Shown here piece after piece: positions 34,523 to 42,301 of a stretch of 64,000 nt of DNA. The stretch spans positions 124,001-188,000 of the forward strand of contig NZ_FTLX01000001.1 in assembly GCF_900156125.1 (NCBI RefSeq). The letters run 5' to 3'. This DNA is from Domibacillus enclensis (GTDB taxonomy: Bacteria; Bacillota; Bacilli; Bacillales; Domibacillaceae). Below the pieces are notes generated by a model. The model did no database searches. It had not been told where the DNA came from and saw only the letters and a program-made list of their open reading frames with translations. Each line of letters opens with the position of its first letter. Within the stretch, counting starts at the first letter, position 1. The position numbers were made by a program, and so were the translations under genes.

Positions 34523-35476
34523 ATGGCGTACATATTATTAATTGTCGGGTTTGCTTTATTAATCAAAGGAGCGGATTGGTTTGTCGAAGGAGCATCCAAT
34601 ATTGCCGGCTTGCTTCGTGTACCGCCGATTTTAGTCGGCTTGACGATCGTCGCCTTTGGAACGAGCTCTCCTGAAGCGACCGTCAGTATCATCGCGGCGC
34701 TTGAGGGCAGTGCAGATGTGGCACTTGGAAATGTGATCGGAAGCAATATCTTTAACATTACACTCGTTGTCGGCATCACCGCCATGCTGAATCCGCTCAA
34801 GGTGGAAAGTGAAACAATCCGGAAGGAAATCCCGTTTACGCTGCTTGCGAGTGCGGCGCTGCTCGTTCTGATGAGCGATATGGCTCTGCAAGGATTCAGC
34901 AGCAACCTGATTACACGCAGCGACGGACTGATCTTTTTATTGTTTTTCGCTGTGTTCATGTATTACGTGTTTGAAATCGCCCGGAAAAGCCGGAACAATG
35001 GCGGAGAAGCAGAGCAGCCGGTAAATACAACATGGGGGAAAAACACGCTGTTCACGCTGCTGGGGCTGGCCGCCATTATCTTTGGAGGCGATCTCGTTGT
35101 CAGCAATAGTACCGAAATCGCATACGCGCTTGGCATGAGTGAAACACTCGTCGGCTTAACCATCGTCGCAATCGGAACGTCGCTTCCCGAGCTGGTCACA
35201 TCCATTACAGCTGCTTTGAAAAAACAAAGTGAAATTGCACTCGGCAACATTGTCGGAAGCAACATCTTTAACATTTTATTCGTTCTCGGTACATCGTCCG
35301 TTATTTCACCACTTGCCGTCAACAGCAAAGTATTTACAGATGTGGTGATCATGATTGTGTTAACGATCCTGCTGCTCGTGTTTTCCAGAACCCATTCGAA
35401 AGTCGGCAAAGGGGAAGGAGCGGTTCTTGCCGCTATGTATATTGCCTATTTGGTTTATGTTATTTTGCGTAACTAA
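34523..35476 (+). CDS. Calcium/sodium antiporter, YrbG-like (CaCA family)
   Basis: 317 residues with ten hydrophobic helices arranged as two inverted homologous halves. Each half has the CaCA alpha repeat: IVAFGTSSPEATVS with ALGNVIGSNIFNITLVVG (about 48-95) and IVAIGTSLPELVTS with ALGNIVGSNIFNILFVLG (about 213-260), which carry the ion-binding acidic residues. It exchanges Ca2+ for Na+ (or K+) across the membrane. Strong GAGGGG ribosome site; may be cotranscribed with the following SRPBCC gene, 22 bases away. Confidence 0.93.
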   Translation: MAYILLIVGFALLIKGADWFVEGASNIAGLLRVPPILVGLTIVAFGTSSPEATVSIIAALEGSADVALGNVIGSNIFNITLVVGITAMLNPLKVESETIRKEIPFTLLASAALLVLMSDMALQGFSSNLITRSDGLIFLLFFAVFMYYVFEIARKSRNNGGEAEQPVNTTWGKNTLFTLLGLAAIIFGGDLVVSNSTEIAYALGMSETLVGLTIVAIGTSLPELVTSITAALKKQSEIALGNIVGSNIFNILFVLGTSSVISPLAVNSKVFTDVVIMIVLTILLLVFSRTHSKVGKGEGAVLAAMYIAYLVYVILRN

Positions 35477-35498
35477 CCGGATCAATAGTGGAGTCTAA

Positions 35499-36008
35499 AT
35501 GAAAAGAAAGTTGGAACAAACACAAGTGAAAGAGCTACTTATTGCCCAATATGATTTTCTCGTCGATGCGCCAACCGAATATGTATTCAAATGCGTCAAT
35601 GACGATGAAATGATTTTGCAGTGGAATGATCACTTAGTGGAAAATGTATATGAAAGCCCGGAAGATCAATTGAATCCAAAAGCAGGCTCTCGGTTTAAAT
35701 CGGTCCAGCTTATTGAAAAAAAGAAGTTCACGGTGGATGCTGTTTTGACCGTGTATGAACCGCCGTACCGCGTGGATGTATCCGCCGAAACGAAAGAAGG
35801 GACATCCACCACAAGCTATCAGCTAAGCCGCGAAGGCGGGTATACGCGGCTGATGATTGAAGTCACCATGATCCCGTCCAACTGGTTTTACCGGATGAAC
35901 GCGCGCCTGTTTGGCTGGGCCGCCCGCATGATGTATCTTGAACAATTCGAAAAGCTGGAGAAATTTTGTGAGGAAAACTATACGCATAACTGGGATTCTT
36001 CGCAATAA
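35499..36008 (+). CDS. SRPBCC (START-like) family protein
   Basis: 169 residues. After a short charged lead (MKRKLEQTQVKELL) it has the START/polyketide-cyclase-like pattern YDFLVDAPTEYVFKCVNDDEMILQWN (about 18-43), AGSRFKSVQLI, YEPPYRVDVSAET, and a long C-terminal helix (NWFYRMNARLFGWAARMMYLEQFEKLEKF). Such folds bind hydrophobic ligands; the specific one is unknown. Its 3' end lies only about 25 bases from a RatA-like RNA. Confidence 0.8.
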   Translation: MKRKLEQTQVKELLIAQYDFLVDAPTEYVFKCVNDDEMILQWNDHLVENVYESPEDQLNPKAGSRFKSVQLIEKKKFTVDAVLTVYEPPYRVDVSAETKEGTSTTSYQLSREGGYTRLMIEVTMIPSNWFYRMNARLFGWAARMMYLEQFEKLEKFCEENYTHNWDSSQ

Positions 36009-36032
36009 ATCGAAATGTGGTACACTGTTTAT

Positions 36033-36175
36033 ATACAAAAAAACCGGGTGGTGAGACACCCGGTTGGTACAGCTGACATACCGCTAAAAGAGCGGTTGGC
36101 CAGTAAAGCAAAATCTAGGTGTTGCAAAATAACCACCCTGCTTACTTGGTCGTTAGCGGAGGGTGGTTATTTTTT
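36033..36175 (+). ncRNA. RatA-like antitoxin RNA, copy 1 (orphan)
   Basis: An extended -10 (TGGTACACT, TACACT at 36021-36026) precedes a transcript with hairpin ACCGGGTGgtgagaCACCCGGT (36043-36064), a linker, and an intrinsic terminator (36126-36173, stem AATAACCACCCT/AGGGTGGTTATT, then T-run). The architecture equals copy 2, which faces a complete holin-like toxin. Here only the toxin tail is left on the opposite strand, so the RNA is an orphan or may act on toxin mRNAs elsewhere. Confidence 0.75.
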
Positions 36176-36198
36176 CTGTTGTAAAACGAGTAATGCAT
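36142..36198 (-). pseudogene. Holin-like toxin remnant (tail only)
   Basis: On the minus strand, in the frame matching the toxin at 38724-38879, MHYSFYNRKNNHPPLTTK can be read to a TAA at 36144-36142; the tail NNHPPLT matches SNHPPLT of the intact toxin. The membrane helix and ribosome site are missing, replaced by the end of the helicase gene. Confidence 0.6.
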
Positions 36199-36203
36199 GC
36201 CCA

Positions 36204-38516
36204 TTAAAACAATTTCATTTGTTTTGACTCGGCGACACTTGCTGCTTCATCTTCTACAGAATAGCCCATTGAAGTATATCCTTTTAAGCGTTTCTCATAC
36301 ATGGTTTTTAAGATCGGTACTTTTTTGTCTACATAATCATAGACCTGTACTTCTTGTTTGCCATTATAGACTCTATGAATGCGGCCGACATACTGCTGAA
36401 GAGTTCCTTTCCACGAAATCGGCATGGCTAAGAAAAGTGTATCTAGACGAGGGTCATCAAATCCTTCACCGATAAACTTACCTGTTGCAATAACAAGGCG
36501 TTCTTCAGAAGAGGGAAGGTGAGCAAGATGTTCCATCGCTTTTTGTACTTCTTTTTTCTTCAGATTTCCCGCCAGTACTATAATATTTTTCGCAAAGTTC
36601 CTAAATCGTTTTGCAAGAATCTCGACGTGCTGCACCCGTTCAGTCAGTATAAGGGGTGTTCTCCCGCTATCAAGCGCTTTCAAAACATCATCGAAAAGAA
36701 GATTGTTTCGTTCTTCATTTATAGTCAACTCACCATAGATTAATGCCATATTGGTGCTTGAAGTCAAGAAATCAGTTTGTCTCACGAGGAGCTTGTGCCC
36801 AAAAGGCCGGATTTGTGCCTGCTTTTTCAGGTTTGTCTTGTAACGAATCGGACCGCATTGCATAAATAAAATCGGATGCAGGCCATCTTTCCGAGAAGGT
36901 GTGGCTGTTAGTCCATAAATGTGCTTAGCGCGCAAATACTGTAAAACTTTTTCAAAGCTAATGGCGGGAATATGATGGCATTCGTCAATAATGACCTGTC
37001 CATATTGAGTAATCAATGATTTAATTTCACCACGATAATTTAAACTTTGAACGGTTGCGATATCGATAACACCTGTGACAGAATTATTTCCACTACCAAT
37101 TTTTCCAACATCGACACCTAAAAAAGAAGAAAGCTGCCCAGCCCACTGGTCCATTAATTGCTTTCGATGAACAATGATGAGTGTGTTTGTTTTCCTTGCT
37201 CCAATGAGAGCTGCTGCTGTGACTGTTTTCCCAAATCCTGTGGCGGCACACAAAATACCATTTTCCTTTTCGAGTAGAGCTTGTAATGCTTCTTCTTGTT
37301 GTGGCAACAGAGTACCATCAAAAGAACAATCGATTTCATCACCAGCAAACAGCTGATCACTAATATCGATTTCAATACCTAGTCTTTTTAATAAGGCTTG
37401 AAGCTGTTCTAGGCATCCCCTTGGCAAAATTAACTCGTCTGCGATAATTTGAGAACAGTTTATTACTCTTGGTATTTGGTGTGTAGAGAGACGATTTTTT
37501 TGTGCTTTGTAAAATGCCGGATTATGAAACACGGCCAGCTCCATCATCTTTGTAATAAGAGAAGAGGGGACCTGTTCTTTTTTTATGTGTATACCATTTT
37601 TAAGTGACACTTCTATTCTTTTTGGCAAAGGCCCATCCAACTGATTTTCGGTCCTTTTTTCTTCAATGAGGCGTAACACTTCCAGTTTCGTTAACTTCTT
37701 CACGGAAGACAAATACATCCACTGATCTTTATAAGGTGTGAAATTTTCATCAACAAATACACTGTTTCCCTTTAAACGAGCCTGTTTTTGCAACGGTAGA
37801 GCAATAAGGTTTCCAAACCCGCCTTTTGGAAGAGTATCCTGGTTAGGAAACATGCGATCATACGAATCTAACCCAACCTCATGACGTTTTTCCAGTGTCT
37901 TTGCTAAAATGACCACTCCCAGCTTTCTTGCTAAAGAAGCAGGGATGCTTTCTGAATAAAAGATCCATACATGCGCGCCTTTTCCTGAACGAGAGCGCTC
38001 TATGCTGTACGGAATACCCATCTGCTTGCACGTTTCTGTAAAGGCTCTCACATCTTGCATCCAGTCTTTTTTATCAAAATCAACAGCTAAAAAAGAGCAT
38101 GTTTCATCTATTTGAAGAGGATACAGCCCTACAGTACAAGCTCCGCTGAGATGTTGAAAAATGATTTGGTCCGTTAAGGGTAAAAGAGAGCGGTGCTTGC
38201 ATTCAGAACATTTAATTTCAGGTTTTTTACATATGGGAGCTTTCCATTCATGTTCACAAGCAGGGACGTAGCCAGACCTCCCGTTTCTGGCTTCCCAACG
38301 TAAAGCATAGACATCATCTCTGCCTTGAAATAAACTTTTGAACAATTGGATTTTTTCTTCTGGTCGGGATTGACTTGTCAAAATTTTCAGTTCTTCATTT
38401 GCAGACTCGGCAGATGTCTTTGTTAACTGTGACACAAGCTTTTTTAAATAGTCATTTTCCTTTTTTAAACGATCACACTCAGCTAGAGCTTCTTCGAGTT
38501 TATGATATATATTCAT
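36204..38516 (-). CDS. Archaeo-eukaryotic primase plus SF2 helicase protein (TOTE-type)
   Basis: 770 residues. A coiled coil (1-35) leads to a region with FQGRDDVYALRW (63-74) and cysteine pairs CEHEW/CKK/CSEC (87-106, zinc site). The AEP primase core follows, with catalytic LAVDFD (143-148) and RSGKGAHVWIF (176-186). The second half is an SF2 helicase: Walker A ATGFGKT (425-431), IIDECHH (509-515), TATPSR motif III, and QYVGRIHR motif VI near the end. This domain order matches primase-helicases of the TOTE class of predicted conflict systems, whose function is proposed to be replication or defence linked. It is AT-richer than its neighbours and sits between two RatA-like repeats, which suggests horizontal arrival. 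No dedicated nuclease partner is adjacent. Confidence 0.85.
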   Translation of the reverse strand: MNIYHKLEEALAECDRLKKENDYLKKLVSQLTKTSAESANEELKILTSQSRPEEKIQLFKSLFQGRDDVYALRWEARNGRSGYVPACEHEWKAPICKKPEIKCSECKHRSLLPLTDQIIFQHLSGACTVGLYPLQIDETCSFLAVDFDKKDWMQDVRAFTETCKQMGIPYSIERSRSGKGAHVWIFYSESIPASLARKLGVVILAKTLEKRHEVGLDSYDRMFPNQDTLPKGGFGNLIALPLQKQARLKGNSVFVDENFTPYKDQWMYLSSVKKLTKLEVLRLIEEKRTENQLDGPLPKRIEVSLKNGIHIKKEQVPSSLITKMMELAVFHNPAFYKAQKNRLSTHQIPRVINCSQIIADELILPRGCLEQLQALLKRLGIEIDISDQLFAGDEIDCSFDGTLLPQQEEALQALLEKENGILCAATGFGKTVTAAALIGARKTNTLIIVHRKQLMDQWAGQLSSFLGVDVGKIGSGNNSVTGVIDIATVQSLNYRGEIKSLITQYGQVIIDECHHIPAISFEKVLQYLRAKHIYGLTATPSRKDGLHPILFMQCGPIRYKTNLKKQAQIRPFGHKLLVRQTDFLTSSTNMALIYGELTINEERNNLLFDDVLKALDSGRTPLILTERVQHVEILAKRFRNFAKNIIVLAGNLKKKEVQKAMEHLAHLPSSEERLVIATGKFIGEGFDDPRLDTLFLAMPISWKGTLQQYVGRIHRVYNGKQEVQVYDYVDKKVPILKTMYEKRLKGYTSMGYSVEDEAASVAESKQMKLF

Positions 38517-38635
38517 ATGTCACCATCAAATTTGTTTGTTTTTTTAATAGTATACATTGTTCAAATGGAAAGGTCATTAATAGATCTAAAATCATTAGGA
38601 TGCATAAAAAAATGAAAATGTGGTACACTGTTTAT

Positions 38636-38780
38636 ATACAAAAAAAGACCGGGTGGTGAGACACCCGGTCGCTGCAGCTGACATACCGCCTAAAGAGTGG
38701 TTGGCCAGTTGAAGAATGTTTACCTAAAAAAGTAACCACCCTGCATACTTGCTGGTAAGCGGAGGGTGGTTACTTTTTTT
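38636..38780 (+). ncRNA. RatA-like antitoxin RNA, copy 2
   Basis: Extended -10 TGGTACACT (TACACT at 38624-38629), hairpin GACCGGGTGgtgagaCACCCGGTC (38647-38670), and terminator stem AAGTAACCACCCT/AGGGTGGTTACTT (38730-38775) with seven T. The last ~57 bases are antisense to the 3' end of the toxin gene, the tail-to-tail arrangement of txpA/RatA in B. subtilis, where pairing leads to toxin mRNA decay. Start and end are inferred from the promoter and terminator. Confidence 0.8.
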
Positions 38781-38879
38781 ATTGGTGTAAAGAGCCATTA
38801 TCGCAACCACAGTCGTTACTATTGCCGCGAGAAACATGCCAAATTGAAAGAGCATGTTCATTGCTTCATACGTTACCAT
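38724..38879 (-). CDS. Holin-like type I toxin, 51 aa
   Basis: The minus strand reads ATG at 38879 after AAAGAGGGTG and gives MVTYEAMNMLFQFGMFLAAI, one long membrane helix (about 8-31), then YTNKKSNHPPLTSKYAGWLLF to TAG at 38724. The short VTYEAxNxxxxFGMF start, single helix and a basic, polar tail encoded by the terminator stem are the features of the putative holin-like toxin family related to TxpA/BsrG. Its 3' end overlaps the RatA-like RNA on the other strand. Such peptides damage the cell membrane when the RNA antitoxin is lost. It was too short for ordinary gene calling. Confidence 0.85.
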   Translation of the reverse strand: MVTYEAMNMLFQFGMFLAAIVTTVVAIMALYTNKKSNHPPLTSKYAGWLLF

Positions 38880-39149
38880 TATTATAACACCCTCTTTCTA
38901 AAGGGAGTGCCAACCGCCCGTCCGCTTTATGTCGCTGCTGAAGGTAGTTTACCATTGTTCCGAACAAAAAGCGATTGGTTGGTAGAATCAAAATTCAGCA
39001 TTTTTCTGAAGTGGTATTTGAAAATGATGACCGTGATAATAGTTCTCGTCAGTCTCGAAATTACTATTCTGAAAAAAATAATTGAATTATAAAAACCCGT
39101 AATTTTTCTCATTTTATCCAATTAAAGATATTCTGAAATATCAATTCCA

Positions 39150-39581
39150 TCAATTTTTCTTGGAAAAATGATGTCTCTGAAGAATAAGAAAGGTGATTCC
39201 TGCAAGAAAAACGAGGCTGCCCCAAAACAGCGGGTTGGTAACAAGGTTCATTGGATGAAACGGTGCTTTGTGAACATATACCGCCCTGACCCACACATCC
39301 ATATCTTTTACCGCAATTGCAGCGGTAGGAGAGACGCCTTGTATTTCAGCATATGGCGTGCCGATTTCATAAAAGTTAGAGGCGTTGCCGTAATGATCAC
39401 CGGTCATATTATCCGGCTTCGTTTCAACTGCACCGATTTCTTTCCCTATATTTTGATCATCGAGCGGCTCATTTTGTTTCACTTCATACACGCTGCCATC
39501 CCAGACGACAAACGGATAAGCCCATGACAGCGCTTGAACATTTGACGAGAAGAACAAGATGGAAAGAAGAAAAGTCAGCAT
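39150..39581 (-). CDS. Predicted exported, C-terminally anchored membrane protein
   Basis: 143 residues. A signal peptide (MLTFLLSILFFSSNVQALS, cleavage probably after VQA) leads into an extracytoplasmic region rich in acidic residues and aromatic turns (WAYPFVVWDGSVYEV, EIGTPYAEIQGVSPTAAIAV), then a membrane helix (about 117-136, LFWGSLVFLAGITFLIL) and a short basic tail. I do not recognise the family. The gene stands alone between the toxin locus and the nucleotidyltransferase pair. Confidence 0.7.
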   Translation of the reverse strand: MLTFLLSILFFSSNVQALSWAYPFVVWDGSVYEVKQNEPLDDQNIGKEIGAVETKPDNMTGDHYGNASNFYEIGTPYAEIQGVSPTAAIAVKDMDVWVRAVYVHKAPFHPMNLVTNPLFWGSLVFLAGITFLILQRHHFSKKN

Positions 39582-39700
39582 AAGGTGTTAAAGCCTCCGA
39601 TCGTTTCTACATGCTTTAAAAGCGTAGAAAAGGTACTAATTATATAATAAGCACGATGGAAGGGCGTAAAAAAGCCCGAAAAGCAAGTTTATTTTTTTGA

Positions 39701-39742
<42 letters not shown>

Positions 39743-39786
39743 CTCATTAACCAAGTATACTTGTTATATTGAGAAAAAAGAAAATT

Positions 39787-40371
39787 TTATTGTTCCGCCA
39801 GCTGCCAGTTTTCGATCCATTTGTCTGTACCGGATTTAACAGCTTCAGCTCGTAAATACGCGTGATCGATTAAATCATCCCGATGAAGCAAAAACATTCG
39901 GTACGCCCACTGATAATCCTCATGGTCTTCAGGAAATAAAACGTTGGATACGAGGACAGATTCGAGCCGGTGAATAATGATATCTTCTACAGAAATGACA
40001 AAAATGCTGCGGCCGCTTTTTAATTCGATTTCCACGACTTTTTCTTCGTTTCCTTCTAAATGACTCGCTGGGATTTCAATCGCGATTTCCAGGTCTTCAT
40101 GGTACCATTCACGCGCTGTTCGGCTAAAGCCAAGCTCCTTCGTCAGCAGCTGATCGAATTTCTCCCATCCGCTGGAAATGAAATCAATATCATGTGTTGT
40201 ATAGTGGTTTAGTGTATACAGTTCAACGGCTAGTCCCCCGACAACCACAGGCTTAATGTGCTGGGTAGCCATATATTCGGTGATCAGTCCGGCAAATTCA
40301 AACATGCGCTCGCGAATAGGAAGCTGCATAAGGGATAATAGCTCTCTGTTGAGCCGGTCAATAGGCGTCAA
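39787..40371 (-). CDS. Nucleotidyltransferase-fold protein (second gene of a pair)
   Basis: About 194 residues if translation starts at TTG 40371 (AGGGAAG about 6 bases upstream, overlapping the preceding gene by 14 bases); the frame is open up to 40422. The polymerase-beta fold signature is present: VVVGGLAVELYTL (GG loop) and HYTTHDIDFI (the DxD metal pair), followed by LEIAIEI and ISVEDIIIHRLES. This matches the DUF6036/MNT-like proteins often found as one half of toxin-antitoxin or defence pairs. Tight overlap with a small basic upstream gene and a palindrome before it fit that idea, but no toxin activity can be read from sequence. Confidence 0.75.
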   Translation of the reverse strand: MTPIDRLNRELLSLMQLPIRERMFEFAGLITEYMATQHIKPVVVGGLAVELYTLNHYTTHDIDFISSGWEKFDQLLTKELGFSRTAREWYHEDLEIAIEIPASHLEGNEEKVVEIELKSGRSIFVISVEDIIIHRLESVLVSNVLFPEDHEDYQWAYRMFLLHRDDLIDHAYLRAEAVKSGTDKWIENWQLAEQ

Positions 40372-40591
40372 AATAGATCTTCCCTGCGCTTTTAATGATA
40401 AAGGTCCCTTCCTGTAACGCACGCCGTTTTTTGGCTAATACTAGAGCAGTTAAGGCTTCTGACTCGCCGGATGAACGAATTCTCGAGCGTCTGAAGGCCG
40501 CACCGCCGGTTTTTGTCTGGTACAACTTCTTATTTACGGCTGGGCGTTTGGATTCAATGGATGATTGCAAGGCATCAAACTGGATTTTCAT
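40358..40591 (-). CDS. Small basic protein, 77 aa, first gene of the pair
   Basis: Starts at ATG 40591 with a strong GAGGAGG site: MKIQFDALQSSIESKRPAVN. It is rich in Lys/Arg (FRRSRIRSSGESEALTALVLAKKRRALQEG) and ends GKIYFDAY at 40358, overlapping the nucleotidyltransferase. Not recognised. Basic character, size and coupling are compatible with a DNA-binding partner or antitoxin. Confidence 0.65.
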   Translation of the reverse strand: MKIQFDALQSSIESKRPAVNKKLYQTKTGGAAFRRSRIRSSGESEALTALVLAKKRRALQEGTFIIKSAGKIYFDAY

Positions 40592-40666
40592 ATACAATCT
40601 CCTCCTCGTTCCTTTTAGTATACCCGATTTTGCAGCATTCGCGACAAAAGAAATTCGAAACAATCT

Positions 40667-40713
40667 ATTATGGGCGTGGTTTGACAGTTGTTAGTAGAAA
40701 GCACGCCCATAAT
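40667..40713. promoter_or_regulatory. 12-bp inverted repeat upstream of the small gene/nucleotidyltransferase pair
   Basis: ATTATGGGCGTG (40667-40678) and CACGCCCATAAT (40702-40713) are exact reverse complements 23 bases apart. The spacing is about two helical turns, typical of a dimer or tetramer operator, and it lies 76 bases before the start at 40591. It could instead be an RNA hairpin. Confidence 0.55.
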
Positions 40714-40721
40714 GATACACC

Positions 40722-40757
40722 AAAAAGTCCGAACGGCGATTCGCCCGGACTTTTTTT
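40722..40757 (-). terminator. Terminator after the TSUP gene
   Basis: AAAAAGTCCG and CGGACTTTTT flank GGCGATTCGCC, just beyond the stop of the TSUP gene at 40760. The flanks suit either direction. Confidence 0.85.
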
Positions 40758-40759
40758 GG

Positions 40760-41662
40760 TTAAGACGTTTTTTCCACTGAATGCAGCTGCTGCTTTTCTT
40801 TTTCGGCTATTCGTTTTTCTTTACGGATCATGTAGCCTGTCAGCGGGATCCATATAATAACGAGTGCGATAAAAATAGCTGTTTTGACGCTGCTTGTGAT
40901 GCTTGTGTAGCCAAGTACCGCGTTCAGATTGGTCATGATGAGCATACCGCTGACGATCACGGCTAATACGCGGGTTGGCAGACTTTTGACGATCCAGGCC
41001 GCGAATGGCGCGGCGATCACACCGCCGAGCATGATGGCGCCCGCCCACGTCCAATTGATTTTATCCGGACCGAGGGAAATGAAAAAGCCGATCGTGGCTG
41101 CTGTTGCGACAGCAAATTCACTGGCTGCAACTGTGCCAATGACGATGCGCGGCTGCATGCCTTTTTGAGAAAGCAAAGCAGGTGTCGCAATAGGACCCCA
41201 GCCCCCTCCGCCGCTTGCGTCAAAAAAACCGCCAATAAAGCCTAAAGGAATAAAAAAACGATTGGTCGGTGGTTTTGGCTTTTGCTTGCGTGCATCCTTT
41301 AAAAAGAGAAAGCGTCCAAGAATAAACAGGCCAAGACAAAGCAGGAACCCGGAAATGTAAAGGCGTACGAAATCTCCTGTTAAATTGCTTAAAAACGTTG
41401 CTCCGGCAAAGGCACCAATCGCGCCGGGGACAATCAGTTTTCTGAGCATCGCCTTGTCAACATTGCCAAACTGCCGGTGGCTGATGCCAGAAGCTGCGGT
41501 TGTAACGACTTCTGCCATATGGACAGAAGCGGACGCAATGGCGGGCGCGATCCCTGCTGTCAACAGCAATGTCGTCGATGTGAGGCCGTAGCCCATTCCG
41601 AGCGACCCGTCAACAAGCTGGGCAGCGAGCCCGACGAGCGCCAGAATTAAAAAACGTTCCAT
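40760..41662 (-). CDS. TSUP (TauE/SafE) family permease, probably for sulfate/sulfite
   Basis: 300 residues with eight or so membrane helices in two halves. The TSUP repeats GLAAQLVDGSLGMGYGLTSTTLLL (about 10-33) and GFIGGFFDASGGGGWGPIATPALL (about 154-177) are clear. It is the last gene of the minus-strand cysH-sat-cysC-cobA-sirB-sirC run, 18 bases after sirC. The usual Bacillus sulfate permease CysP is absent from this operon, so this protein probably supplies sulfur-anion transport. Substrate and direction are inferred. Confidence 0.85.
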   Translation of the reverse strand: MERFLILALVGLAAQLVDGSLGMGYGLTSTTLLLTAGIAPAIASASVHMAEVVTTAASGISHRQFGNVDKAMLRKLIVPGAIGAFAGATFLSNLTGDFVRLYISGFLLCLGLFILGRFLFLKDARKQKPKPPTNRFFIPLGFIGGFFDASGGGGWGPIATPALLSQKGMQPRIVIGTVAASEFAVATAATIGFFISLGPDKINWTWAGAIMLGGVIAAPFAAWIVKSLPTRVLAVIVSGMLIMTNLNAVLGYTSITSSVKTAIFIALVIIWIPLTGYMIRKEKRIAEKEKQQLHSVEKTS

Positions 41663-41680
41663 ATCGGTTCCTCCTGTTGT

Positions 41681-42301
41681 CTACAAAGCGGGATAGCGAG
41701 AATAAAGGTCCGCCATATAGTGCTCCCGCTCGTCTGGATAATCTAGGTAGCGGGCTTCCACCGCTTTCTTCAGCCAGTGCCTTCGCTCTGGCCGCTCTTG
41801 TACGTGCTTTTTTATATACTGTCTTGCTTCAAATAAAAAGTCGACATACTCTTCATAGCGTTCATCGAATTCTTCCTCAAGGCGGTTGCGTATGTGCGTT
41901 GAGAGCGATGGGCTGGCCCCGCTCGTCGACACGCTGATCAACAGCCGGCCGCGCTTTAGAACGGCGGGAATCTGTGCATTGCCAAGATCGGTTTGCTCTG
42001 CATGCACGACGATTTTCTGCTGGGCACGTGCTCGTTCCGCCATGGTTCGGTTGACGTCAGGATTGTCCGTAACCAGCATGATAATAAAGGCATCTGCTAG
42101 GTCCGCCCATTCCACCGGCTTTTGATGGACAACAGCCAGCCCTCGTTCAGCAAGTGCCCAAATAGCAGGATGAATGTCGGGTGCAATCACGTCCGGCACG
42201 ATGCCGAACCGGTTTAAATTCTCCACTTTATGAAGCGCAATCGGCCCGCCGCCGACGATCGCGATTTTTTGGTCCGCTGCATCAACCATGATCGGAAACA
42301 T
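41681..42301 (-). CDS. sirC: Precorrin-2 dehydrogenase (sirohaem synthesis), YlnF/SirC
   Basis: 206 residues from ATG 42301 (CGGAGG 6 bases upstream; the frame is open further but unlike the family). NAD-binding Rossmann start MFPIMVDAADQKIAIVGGG, then VDLSTSGASPSLSTHIRNRLE-like sequence (VSTSGASPSLSTHIR, about 114-128) typical of CysG/Met8 N-terminal halves, and a C-terminal helical domain. It oxidises precorrin-2 to sirohydrochlorin. Its start overlaps the end of sirB by 20 bases. Confidence 0.92.
   Translation of the reverse strand: MFPIMVDAADQKIAIVGGGPIALHKVENLNRFGIVPDVIAPDIHPAIWALAERGLAVVHQKPVEWADLADAFIIMLVTDNPDVNRTMAERARAQQKIVVHAEQTDLGNAQIPAVLKRGRLLISVSTSGASPSLSTHIRNRLEEEFDERYEEYVDFLFEARQYIKKHVQERPERRHWLKKAVEARYLDYPDEREHYMADLYSRYPAL

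Larger units (their letters stand above)
36012..38780. repeat. Direct repeat pair (about 165 bp) flanking the primase-helicase gene
   Basis: Copy 1 (about 36012-36175) and copy 2 (about 38613-38780) share AAATGTGGTACACTG, a 5' hairpin, the phrase CAGCTGACATACCGC, GGTTGGCCAGT, and a terminator hairpin built on AACCACCCTGC / GCGGAGGGTGGTT. Base changes inside stems are often compensated (for example AT pairs for GC pairs), which supports structured RNAs. Both copies have the same orientation, so recombination between them could delete the helicase gene. Confidence 0.9.

Noticed and set aside
36142-36204. A second complete toxin gene at copy 1
   Set aside because: Only the tail can be read; the membrane helix and start region are replaced by the helicase 3' end.
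38877-38892. TATAAT next to the toxin start as its promoter
   Set aside because: It ends one base before the ATG, so transcription from it would begin inside the gene; the real promoter must be further upstream.
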